A DNA stretch of 64,000 nt from Hymenoscyphus infarciens (taxonomy: Eukaryota; Ascomycota; Leotiomycetes; Helotiales; Helotiaceae): contig LLCB01000187.1 in assembly GCA_001414345.1 (NCBI GenBank), positions 1 to 64,000 of the forward strand, read 5' to 3'. The notes under the pieces are model-generated. The model had not been told where the DNA came from. It did not search any database and saw nothing but the letters and a program-made list of their open reading frames with translations. Within the stretch, counting starts at the first letter, position 1, and each line of letters begins with the position of its first letter. Below are positions 46,555 to 57,384 of this stretch, in pieces. The translations under genes were made by a program, and so were the position numbers.

Positions 46555-48341
46555 ATGGCTGCGAAGCAACCAAAAGTCCTGTAGGCATCTATTCCTCCAA
46601 GTTCCGATGTAGTTTGACTGAACAATGATGATAGATTATTTGATATTGGAGGTGTTGTTGTAAGTTGAGAATTCTGTTTTTCTCGTTGCTTTTTCTTCTT
46701 GCTGTTAATTTATCGTCTTGTCCAACTTTGGTTTCGACTTGTCATACATTTCGTTGTGTTACTTGTCAAGATATCTCTCAATATCCAAAACCCAAGGGAC
46801 CTCGAGGCAGTAAACGAGACCTGTCGAAACATGTTGAATCAGTTTTGGGGGCCCCGGGCAACTCGGTTGTTCAGGAAGACTCGTGTGACAATCTGGGTTG
46901 CGCCTTTCTCGAGAGGATTGCCCGGTCTCAACTTTTGCAGGTTGAGTTTAGAAGGAAGGCGTGACCGTAGAACTTGTCCATCAACCCGCGACAGTAGCCA
47001 GTGCTCGACTCTTCTCGTCGTCTTTTCAAACTTGGTCGAACAGACAAATAACTCTTCTGTCTATCGCCTGCCCCCAGGTCTTGTCAAGTCTCGATGGTTT
47101 TATTTCGACTATCAAGTCTTCCCCGTAAATTTTCAACATAAGAAAAAAAGCTTCTTAATAACGCCCTTTTCACTGTTTCAAGAATTATATCCCATGAATT
47201 ACATCCCAAGCATCTCTCTAACTACTTGCCCTTCATGACTTCGGCACACTTTCGAAAACTGAATTCCAACTCTGAAACCGAACTCTCACTAACACAAACC
47301 ACCCAGGTTGTCTCACCCTTCCAAGCAATCCTAAACTACGAAATCAAGAACCACATCCCCCCAGGCTGGGTGAGTCTGAAATTCTTCCTCGCATTTCCCT
47401 GTTCTATTCCGTTTAAAGTGCCAGAAAACATACTCCATTACTCCCCAAACACGTTTGACAAAGCTCAATTCTTTCTCCAAGAAATAAACTGACAACGAGC
47501 TTTTGGGAAACAGGTAAACCACTCCATCTCACGTTCCGCCCCCAACGGCGCCTTCCAAAAACTCGAACGCGGAGAAAGTGAGTGTTTCCCCAGTTTTCGT
47601 TCCCTGTCAGGTTGTTTTAGGGTTGAGAACCCGTCTCCTTGAACAACCCTTTTCCTCCGGCTGCCTCCCCAGAAACTCCCCCAGAAACAACAATACTAAC
47701 TCCTCTCACCCACAGTCCTCCTCGACCACCATTTCTTCACCCAATTCTCCCTCGACCTCCACAACCCCACCCTCTGGTCCCAATTCTACACCACAAAAGC
47801 CCTACCCTCCAACCCTTCCCTCCCTTCTTCCATCCCACCCCTCCCAAAAGTCGACGCCGAGTGGTTATTCTGGGAAATGATGACCATCTCCAAAACCCCC
47901 GACCCATGGATGTACCCCGCCCTCCTAACCCTCAAAAAGAGCGGAAAGTACATCCTAGGTGCTCTGAGTAACACCGTCATCTTCCCCCCTAGTCATCCCT
48001 TCAGTAGTGATAAAGCGGGGAAAGATTTAAGGAGTCTTTTTGATGTTTTCATTTCTTCTGCACATGTCGGGTTACGAAAACCGCGTCCGGAGATTTATAA
48101 GCTTGCGCTGGAGAGGTTGAATGCTTTTTCTTTGGAGAAGGGCAAGGGGAGGGTGGATGCGGGGGATGTTTTGTTTTTGGATGATATTGGGGAGAATTTG
48201 AAGGCGGGGAAGAAGGCGGGGTTTGGGACGTTGAAGGTAAATCTTGGGAGGGCTTTTGAGGCTGTGGATGAATTGGAGAGGATTACTGGGTTGGAACTGG
48301 CAGGGAGTCATTCTAGGGCTGAGGAGAAGGCTAGACTGTAG
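46555..48341 (+). CDS. HAD-superfamily hydrolase (epoxide-hydrolase N-domain/ACAD10-like)
   Basis: Predicted CDS join(46555..46580, 46635..46659, 47307..47369, 47514..47577, 47716..48341), 267 aa. The first two exons are tiny (26 and 25 nt) but recreate HAD motif I, LLFDIGGVV, with the nucleophile Asp12. Exon 3 follows seamlessly as VSPFQAILNYEIKNHIPPGW. Motif II is LSNT in GALSNTVIF, motif III the Lys in GLRKPRPEIYKLAL, and motif IV the acid pair in LFLDDIGENLKAG. In motif I the second Asp is replaced by Gly, as in several phosphatase-like domains of this subfamily, so the reaction is uncertain. The second intron, 647 nt, is unusually long for this genome. The gene is divergent from rpl5. 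Frames inside the long intron have no protein-like character. Confidence 0.85.
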
Positions 48342-49700
48342 TTTTGGTTTTGTGACCGGGAGGGGGGAAGAAGTAGAGTTGACAAGTGACATCAGGTCTT
48401 AATGAGATATTTCTCCACATCAGGTTCACATCTACGTTGTTGTTCTGTGTGGTAGAAATCGACCCGTTTCACAATTTCAAAAGGGAGAACAATGAAGTGT
48501 GATAGAGAGGAAATCTGGTATTGCCAATGGTTATAGAGGAACTGAAGAGACTAGCTTAACGGAGGTTTCAAATTCTTGTGGAATGATGACTATACTCTTT
48601 TACCTAGGGCTATTCGTAGGTAACTTGTGAATAGCCAGAGAGTTATCCAGTGAGCTATTTCCATATATCCTACAAATAGCCGCATTTTAGTGCTCTTCGT
48701 CGGCATCTGGAAACTTTATTCATAGATCTTTCGCAGAGGTATTTGCGGGTATCCTATAAATAATCAATCAACCTTTGACACTTACTTTCCCCTGTGCTGG
48801 GATGAAAAAAGCATAATACCAAACCTAGAATACTCCAGAATAATATAAGCAAAATGATTCTTCGTCAATCTCTTATCTTCTAATACCCAACAAAATCAAC
48901 CAACTTTTGAATCAAGCTTCCATACCAAAAGTAGTTAACTTCCATCTCTAATTGTATTACACTAATAAGTAAAACCAAGCTCTAGTTGTACCATTCCTCT
49001 GTGTAGTTGTATTCCTAAATCTTTTACCCCTTGTGGATTAATATTCTTATTTTAGTCCAGAACCCTTCCATTTTCAAATCATCTTCAATAAATCAAAAAA
49101 AAAAAAAATCTACACAAAAGAAGCATTCACCAAAAAACCGAAGGAAAAAGATGAGATTTCTAACTTGACAGTAATGTTTGTAACAATGTGGATAACATTT
49201 CACGTCAAAAAAATCCCAAAGCTGATATCACTCTAACGAATCCACTCGCTGACCTTCCGTTTTTATATAGTTATTCAGGGCTGTCAAGACTATTGTTGTA
49301 AGTAAAGGTTCTAACTTAAATCACGGGTAGCTACGGCAAACAAACCCGAATCAAACGTTTCAGGAAAAGGGAGTTCGAGCGTTCTGAATGAGAGATGGAG
49401 ATAATTCAAGTCTAATTCAAGGCAAAACACCCTTCAGCCAAGAAAGCTGCAAAGTCCCGCAGTACAATATTGGCCTCGACTCAAAGATGAAGCTTGCTTC
49501 TATTGTCGGAACATCCGTATAATTGCAAGGTGGACCCCAAGAGGGGGGGGAGTTTGCGACCTAGCGTACCGCGAAAGAGGCTCCGATTATGACAGAAATA
49601 AGAACAAGAAAATCAAGCAAGGAGAAGCAGAAAATAAAATATCATCAAAGTCATCATGTGTATAATTTTGTAGAAAAGAGCCCCTCATAGAAAAGAAGAC
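48342..49700. other. Intergenic, no gene seen
   Basis: About 1.36 kb between two convergent genes (HAD hydrolase and arp2). It is moderately AT-rich with an A-tract at about 49096-49108. A pair GGCTATTC...GAATAGCC near 48608-48636 could form a hairpin. No protein-like ORF is present. Confidence 0.5.
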
Positions 49701-51047
49701 TTATCTAGGTCCCAATTTCTCCAACACCCTCGTACCTTGTTCCTCCCACTCCGCCTTCGAAATCCACATATTCTCCTTATCCGCCATGATATTTGCCAAC
49801 ACCGCACCGCCCAAGAAAACCATATGTCTTCTCCTAGGTGGATCCTCGATTCTGACTTTGAACTTGCCCAGCCTCTCCGGATTTCCACCCAACACCTTTG
49901 TCAACCACAGTTGCTTAAGCTCTTTTTCTAACCGTGATGGAAGACCGGGATACATGCTGCTTCCGCCGGAAAGAACAATTGCTTTGAAGAGAGAGGATCT
50001 GACATCTACGTCTGCGGCTTGGATGGTGTTGAATAGGAATTCCGCGATACCCGGTTGTTCGACGTCTACGAGATGGGGTTGAAATAGACATTCGGGGGCT
50101 TCGAAACGTTCACTTCCTACGCGGATTACTCGGCCGTCAGGGAGTGTATAGCTTTCCACCAAAACAGTCGTATCCTCGCTCAGCTTCTGATCCAATTCCA
50201 AATCATATGAGACGTAGCAGAGCTTCTCTTTGATTTGTCGGACGGTCTCGAAATCCGCTGTTCGGTTTAGTGCGTATCCGCGACGGAGAAGGAGTGCGAT
50301 TAGGTTTCGTGTTACGTCTCGACCGGCGACATCGAGTCTTCGCGTGAGGTGGTTGAGGACGACTGATTCGTAAACAGGGACGATATGGGTTACTCCATCT
50401 CCAGAATCAACCACTACTCCCGAACTAAGACCTATAAACTCGTCAACGCAATTCCATGCCATTGCAGAAGGATAAACATACCCTGGGCGTATAAAGCCAA
50501 AACAGCCTGAATAGCCACATAGACCCCTCCAAATTGATACCTCTCAAACATAACCTCGCACATCTGTTCCCTATTCCTCAGAGGGTTCATGGGCGGTTCC
50601 GTAAGCAAGATCTTACGACCCGTAGGATCAACCTTCATCTTCTCGTAAAAAGTGTAATCCCAAAGATGCTGCATATCATCCCACTTCTTCACGATGCCAT
50701 TTTCCATCGGGTAGGAGACTTGCAACATTGTTCGGGCAGCGGCTGCCTCATCTCCACACATGATATCTTTGATAACGAGGCCATCGTTGTCCTTCTCTTC
50801 GGATCGCAGGATGGGTCGGCCGACAATGGAGGGATATTGGAATTCGGGGAAGTTCTGTGCGAGAGGACAAACTCAGCTTCGAGCTGCTTGAAGGTGAGGG
50901 TGAGGGAGGAACGCGCATACCTGGGCGGCGTAGCCAACTTTGAGGAAACCAGTTCCTCCGTCGAGAACTGGGGTGGAGGTTAGCAAAAGAGATTGAGGTA
51001 GAGCAATGGTGAGGCAGAGGGTGATTACCTATTGGAGGTTCCGCCAT
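49701..51047 (-). CDS. arp2: Actin-related protein 2 (Arp2/3 complex)
   Basis: Predicted CDS complement(join(49701..50431, 50482..50854, 50921..50967, 51029..51047)), 389 aa, the normal Arp2 length. Exon 1 is 19 nt (MAEPPI). Splicing gives [20 protein letters not shown] with the actin-fold phosphate-1 loop, and PSIVGRPI follows. Later blocks are [16 protein letters not shown], the phosphate-2 loop [18 protein letters not shown], and the adenosine-loop region [29 protein letters not shown] and [11 protein letters not shown] form the C-terminus. Arp2 with Arp3 nucleates branched actin for endocytic patches. All introns are short GT-AG. It is divergent from cdc24, another actin/polarity gene. 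Confidence 0.95.
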
Positions 51048-51572
51048 GTTTACAAAGCGACCTAATGGGGTTGGGTATGTAGCTGAGGTGTATAGAGCTG
51101 TACGGTAGCAGCAATGTGGGGGAGCCTTCTCAAGGTGGCTCGCTTGCCTTCCGCAACCCCTCGCCTACGGGGGCCGCAAGGAAGTGACGCCAAGAGAAAG
51201 CTCATCAATGCAAAAATCATCACGTGTCAAAATCTTACCTAACATCGCCCAGGTGGGAAGCGCCTGCCAGTGCCAGCCTCAGGCGCTCCACCACTCAAAG
51301 CTCGCATCACTCTGAGACACTGAGTCTCCCTCGAGACTCCGACTCCATTGCCAGATAGAATCAAAGGAAATACGACAACACCACCACCCAAAAAATCCCC
51401 CGCACTCGTTCCTCCGAACCCACCGCACCTACGAGGAAGCATCGCGCAAAATCACCTGCACGCACCCAAGCACTCACGCATACTGATCGGGTGGTCGCAT
51501 TCACGAGACAACAACCGGCGTGGCTGCCGCCGACCGAGTCTGAATCCACACACTGGCCCCCTTTGAACATTC
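51048..51572. promoter_or_regulatory. Shared promoter of arp2 and cdc24
   Basis: 525 bp between divergent start codons. It holds a TCACGTG site (CACGTG at 51221-51226) about 175 bp before arp2 and 350 bp before cdc24. No other recognisable element. Confidence 0.45.
51221..51226. promoter_or_regulatory. CACGTG (Cbf1-type) site in the arp2/cdc24 promoter
   Basis: ATCACGTGTCA near the middle of the divergent region. Its core resembles those upstream of rpl5 and the F-box gene. Confidence 0.35.
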
Positions 51573-54500
51573 ATGTCCTCCAGCGGCGGTGTTGCCATTG
51601 GTATGGCTCAAGCTCATGGCCCTCTATCGAGGACTAACACTGCACCGGTATTCACAGCGAGGACGAACGGTGCCCTGCCTGGGTTGAGTCAAACAATGAG
51701 CCATTCATCCAGATCCTCCCAGATGTCCGCTCCTTCGACTACTTTTACCTCCTCCTCCACCACATCCCTTTCTTCCATGTCCAGTTCTTCAACTATCATG
51801 GCACCTACCTCTGGCGGGCCTGTTCAAGCGACAAACAATATCATCAACCAGAAAGCCGACGCATCTCGATCTCTATACCAAATATGTGTGTCCTTGCGAA
51901 GTCGGTTGACACAGGTGCCTGATTTTGATGCACATTTGAATGATATGGAGGAAGATCCAGGGGAGGATATGGATCCAGTTTCGTCGCTATGGAGGTGTCT
52001 AAGAAGAGGAACGCCGCTCCTAACGATATACAACTCTCTCCGACCAGTCATCCCCCTCCACCTGGCTGAAGAGAGCATGCCTGCGGCGAACCGACCAAAG
52101 AATCTACCAAAGAAGGCTGCGTTTAAGTTTGTAGAGGCTTGTTTGAAAGGAGAATTGCTGCTGGATTCTGGGGAGTGCTTTGCGCTCACCGATTTGTTTG
52201 GAGATGATACAACTGGTTTTGTTAAGGTTCGTATTTTTCATTACATAAGTCTGCCATTTTATCTTCTTAAGAACTCCTTCACTCTATCAGTCTATGAACA
52301 AGACGTGATTAGTTCTTAAGGATTTTCAGTCAGGTTCTCTGCCTCCCCCTTGTTTCTATTATGGTCACTTTCTTGAAGGTGAAGCCGATGTCGATCTTGC
52401 TTGATTTTCTTTGCCTTTATCCCTTGGGACTTCAAAACATCACATTCCTATCACTTCTCAAATTCGCTAGCTATGTTTCTTCATCATGGCCTCCCTCGCC
52501 AGAAAAGTGTCACAAAAGCTAAAACATACCCCGCAACAGGTTACCCAAGTCATCAACAAAGTACTCGACAGGGCCGAGGAACAAGGCTTTCTTGAAGTAG
52601 CCAGGATGGATGTACCCCCAACCCCAACTGCAACACCGGGTGGCAAAAAGAGTTATCGTGACTATGTCGTAGCGGAGTTGGTCGACACAGAACGAAAATA
52701 CGTCCAAGATTTGGAAAATCTCCACGAACTGAAGAAAAAGATTGAGCAGAAGGGCGTCATTCCTGGCGACGTGGTACACGACATCTTTCTGAACATCAAC
52801 GCTATATTGGATTTCCAGAGGCGGTTCCTTATCAAAATTGAAACCACCAACTCCCAATCAGATAATCAGCAAAAATGGGGCCTCCCTTTCACCAACTATG
52901 AGGAATCATTTAATATCTACAAGCCATTCATTGCGAACCAACGTAAAGCTGCAGATATCGCGAAGAAGGAGTTTGAGAAGATAAAATTGGCAGATCACCC
53001 GGTTGTTGTTGACTATAACACTTTAGACGGATTTTTGCTCAAGCCTATGCAACGTTTGGTCAAATATCCTATGTTACTCAAGGTTCGTCACCCCAAAATT
53101 TGGTTTCGTCAAGTGCTCATTCTTTTAGGATCTACGCGATAAAACCGACGCCAACGACGAGACGAAAGAAGACTTGACCTCTGGTATCGAAGCGGCAAAC
53201 AGAGTCCTCAAAGAAGCCAACGATGCCGTGGACCAAGAATTGCGACGCGAGGCTAGGGAGGATATGGAGTCTCGTGTAGAAGACTGGAAGAATCATCAAA
53301 TCGACCAGTTTGGAGAGCTACTCCTTCACGGGCATTTCCCAGTAGTGAACGGCAAAAGTGATGGTCAAAAAGAAGTACGACCCACCAAAAATTCCAAAAT
53401 ATTCCAACTCTTCAATACCGACTCCAAGCGCAAGGCGCTGGGGTCGCGCCAATCAGACCCATCTTCGCCTGAGCGGAAGTCAGACACCAATCAGTGGGAA
53501 TTTGTCTCCTCACCTGAACAGCTAGATGGAGGCTATGACCAGCGTCAAGATTCCCCCATTGAGTTTGAAGATCGCGCTTTGGATCGCTTCTGCCCAAATA
53601 TGATTTTTCACCAGTTACATGGTTACGACCGAGAAACTGGGGAGCCTGCTCTTGCAAAACAATATGCTGACATTACGGGCATCACTGCCCCTGTCTACGA
53701 ACAGTACACGATTTACCTCTTCGAGCGCATCCTCCTCTGCTGCAAGGAAATCAACCCGAATAAATCAAAAGACAAGTATATGGGGGGGAACCAGAAGGAT
53801 AAGAAAGATAAGTCAAAGGGAAAGGAACCTAACAAGAATGCGAAGCTCCAGCTCAAAGGACGAATTTTCATGACAAACGTTACAGAAGTTCTCTCTCTTG
53901 CTAAACCAAGTACGTGTACCGAAGCCCTTTCAGAAAACCTGCTAACCTCATTTAGGCTCCTACACAGTACAAATCTTTTGGAAAGGTGACCCAGGAGTTG
54001 AAAACTTCATCATCCGCTTTTCGAACGAAGATTCAATGAAAAAGTGGTACGCAGGTGTAGATGGTCAAAGAAAGGCACACGCCCAAACTTCCCAAGGTCT
54101 CAGTCCAGATGCAGCTCCAGCTGATTTTGCATGGATGCGAGACCAGACAGCAGCCATGCCAAATCCATATGCTCAACAAGAAGACGAGGACGAGGAGGAT
54201 GAGTATAATGTCCAAAATCCACTTTACCCTGGACAGATGAGCTCAATGATGCCTCGAAACCCCTCCAGTTCAAGTCTACGAGCAAGATCCGCAACTAGTG
54301 ACAGTAGTCAATCGCTTGCTGGAATTGCTCGCGCTCCTCCACCAAGGTTTCCATTAGGTCTACAAAACCCTCCATTGAGTGTACAGACATCACAACTCAA
54401 CGGCGCAATGCCTTCACCAGGCCAAAGAGGTGGCGATTCATACTTCTCGCCTGTTGCCGAGTCTCCAGCCTCTTCTATCCGAACCAGCACTGCGTCGTCA

Positions 54501-55346
54501 ATGTTCCCCTTCCCTCGGCAGGGAGTCCCACAAGGTTGGGAAGACCACAACCGATATACCGCACCCGCAATGGCACGAGTACCGTCGAGGGGTAGCCAGG
54601 CACCAATGGATGCAGGTGCTTACCAAATGAATGGCCGAACGCCACAACGACCATCTCTTCCCGCAATGGCATCCCAATCATCACAAGCAGCTGCAGCGGC
54701 ACAACGAAGTCGATCATATAGTACACCTGATATCAACAATCAAGTTGGAACCCGTCGCCTACCCAATGGAGCTCCTAGTAGTCAAGTCCCCGCAGTGCCA
54801 GGCATCCCAGCTCACCTGCACCCAGCGTATGATGTTGGTATTCCAAGATCACAAAACAATTCCCCGAACGGCTTACCAATGAGATCCAACACACAGTCAC
54901 CTGGCGTTCAACGAGAACGAATGGGGACACCAACACAGTATCAAAATGCTCCCCAATACGCGAGAGCCAACCCGCAACAAATGCCCGAAAGCAGAACCAT
55001 GTCGCCGCCTTTACAGATGCCTGGTGACGACATAACTCTTCCAACTCAGCTGAAAGTGAAGGTGAACTGTGATGGAAATTACGTTACTCTTGTGGTGGCT
55101 TTCAACATCACATATCAATCTCTTATTGACCGAATTGACGCGAAGGTCGGGAGATTCTCGAACAACGCGATCGCCAGAGGCACGATGAGGTTGAGATATC
55201 GAGACGAAGACGGTGACTTTGTTACCATCGAGTCGGACGAGGACATACAGATCGCCTTTCAGGAATGGCGAGAGGCGCAAAAGGCACAGTACCACGCTGG
55301 CCAACTTGGAGAGATTGAGCTTTTTTGCCTGAGCGTTGAAAATTAG
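51573..55346 (+). CDS. cdc24: Cdc24/Scd1 guanine-nucleotide exchange factor for Cdc42
   Basis: Predicted CDS join(51573..52226, 52540..53082, 53129..53909, 53956..55346), 1122 aa. Order: Ser/Thr-rich N-terminus; CH-like CDC24 domain (about 95-225, SLYQICVSLRSRLTQVPDF to DLFGDDTTGFVK); DH domain (about 250-430, YVVAELVDTERKYVQDLENL and LDGFLLKPMQRLVKYPMLLK, the latter a hallmark of Rho GEFs); PH domain (about 520-700, with an insert), LLCCKEINPN and VQIFWKGDPGVENF; a long Pro/Ser/Gln linker; and a C-terminal PB1 domain (about 1030-1120, LKVKVNCDGNYVTLVV, RYRDEDGDFVTIESDEDIQIAF) for Bem1/Scd2 binding. It activates Cdc42 at sites of polar growth. The first intron is 313 nt, long for this genome, and contains an in-frame ATG (52486). 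Confidence 0.95.
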
Positions 55347-57384
55347 AAGGGGTTTCCATTTTTCGGTTTGGAGAGTTGCGAAACAAACACAATCTTCCTC
55401 GACATGCCTCGACATGCCTCGAGGCAGGAAAGGGTTTTTATGGCTCCGTTTTTTTCTCTTTTTGCGAAATTCGGTTTGCCCATTCACGGCAGGAGTTTAT
55501 GATTGCAACGTTTGAGATGAATTGGGACGGCAGGACACATTTCTTTTTTCTTCACGAGTGGGTTTTTCTTCCTATTTTTTGCAGCTGCGCTTCTTCAGAA
55601 TGGTGTTTTCGGCGTCGAACCTGCATAAACAAACCTTTCTTTTGCAGTTTACCAAGGGCGCCATTAAAGGGTGTTCTTCTTCACAGGGATGGGGGCGACT
55701 CTTACTTTTTTCCCGAGCATTAAGAACTTTTTGCTTCTTCTGATGTCATTTGGGGTGGATTGAATTAGCGGATACACAACGTAGCATTGGAGGGTTGAAT
55801 TTGAGATATAAAAAATCGTGGCCCGTTATTTCGTTCAGTGAGATTTAATTTGTTGATAAGTATCTTGCGTGATGTCTCCCAAACTTCCCGTCTCGCCAAA
55901 AAAATTGAAATCGATTATTTGGCCATCAGTTCCATAATTCTTTAGAGGGCTACACATGCCACTTTTCAAGAAGTATTGCAACTTCTTTAATTTATTGTTT
56001 AATATATTGTAGTTCTAAATTCTACGGAGTAACAAAATCAAAAAGCGTTGTGGATTACAATAGTTAGCATAAAATTAAGTCTATGGACTGTCAGACATTA
56101 CGACAAATACCAGACCAGCTTCATGGTGCACTTTCAATTGACTCAGCTTAAAACAGCTACTGGAAATCTCCGAAGACATTTCGAACGCTTCGCCTGGCAT
56201 CACCAATAGCAATGGCTCATAGCTTAATAATTCTCATTTGTGATTTATAGATTCCAAATCTTTGATTCAACACTTCTTTCCATTTTAGCACGACCCAGGT
56301 ATGGCACACTCCAATTATGTCGAGTTCTTTTTTTCTTCCTTTCCGAGACTTGCTTCTCGATCCCACAATGTAGTACATTGCATACACTTCTCTCAGGAAT
56401 AATTCAGAGAGAGCCAAGGGGGGTGTATCATGAATTCCGTTATTGTACAAAAGATTGATCCCGCATAACGCCCCGCTTGTATGCCTATGCCCGTACAGCT
56501 CCCTTTTCTCAAAATGTACAACCAAATCTCGTACAATTAACCAGTTTAGCAATTGTCTTGTATTCGATTCGCTTACTTCCTCTTCCTTGGACCGACAATT
56601 TTGGGGTACATTCGAGAAAGATGGTGATTGATTGTGTTCTTCTTTTGGTTTTTGGGTCTCTTTTTGGGGGATTGGAGTTAGTGTTGTTTTATAACTGTCA
56701 TCAAATTGATATGCAGAGGGGGGAAGGGAGACATACAGGTGTGTCCATACATGTCCGTAATTGTGTTTCTAGTGCTGCGCAGCCTGCTACGTTGTATCCT
56801 GATGATGCCCAACATGCTAGACTTTTGTTAGGGATGAAGAGTAACTCGGGAGGGCGAATGTACTTAGGACGGAGCTCATGATGGCTAAACAGGGATTTGC
56901 TTCTGTTTGATTTGGTCTGCGGACACGCAATTTTGGGAGAGGGGGAAGGCGCATTGGCGTCAGCGCCGTGCTTCCCTTTGGTGGCATTTTGAATTGTGAG
57001 CGGGGTGAGAATCGATTGGGGGCGGGGAGACGCGGTGGGATGTACAGGGCGAGATAGAGGGCTTTGCCTTGGTGATGCGACTTGCCTGGTGTTGAAGGTC
57101 CTGAGAGCTTGACAAATTATGGCGCTAGATCAGATGCGGGCTAGATACCGGGCAGGGGTGGTTGATAGGTCAGAATTTCAAAGTAAACAGACACCCGGTC
57201 AACCAGCCTTTACACAACCAAACTTCCTAGGTTCCCCCATCGTTATCCTACACGCTTGTACCCAAGTCCCAATAACTCAAGCTCATGTCTATATTTTGAG
57301 AATCCCTCTGATAGCAAACTACGCATCACTACAAAATCAATCGCCATTGTTACAAACACTTTTCCGCAAAGCATTGTTGTCGCA
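55347..57384. other. Intergenic, no gene seen
   Basis: About 2 kb between cdc24 and the next gene. Open frames at 55376-55743 and 56477-56881 are T-rich and carry no protein signature. The triplet repeat CCTCGACATG occurs two to three times at about 55402-55422. It probably holds the cdc24 3' UTR and the long promoter of the downstream gene. Confidence 0.5.

Noticed and set aside
46699..47238. 179-aa forward open frame
   Set aside because: It has no protein-like character and lies inside the long intron that joins two parts of the HAD motif I region.
56477..56881. 134-aa forward open frame between cdc24 and the next gene
   Set aside because: It has skewed hydrophobic/T-rich composition, overlaps other random frames and has no recognisable motif.
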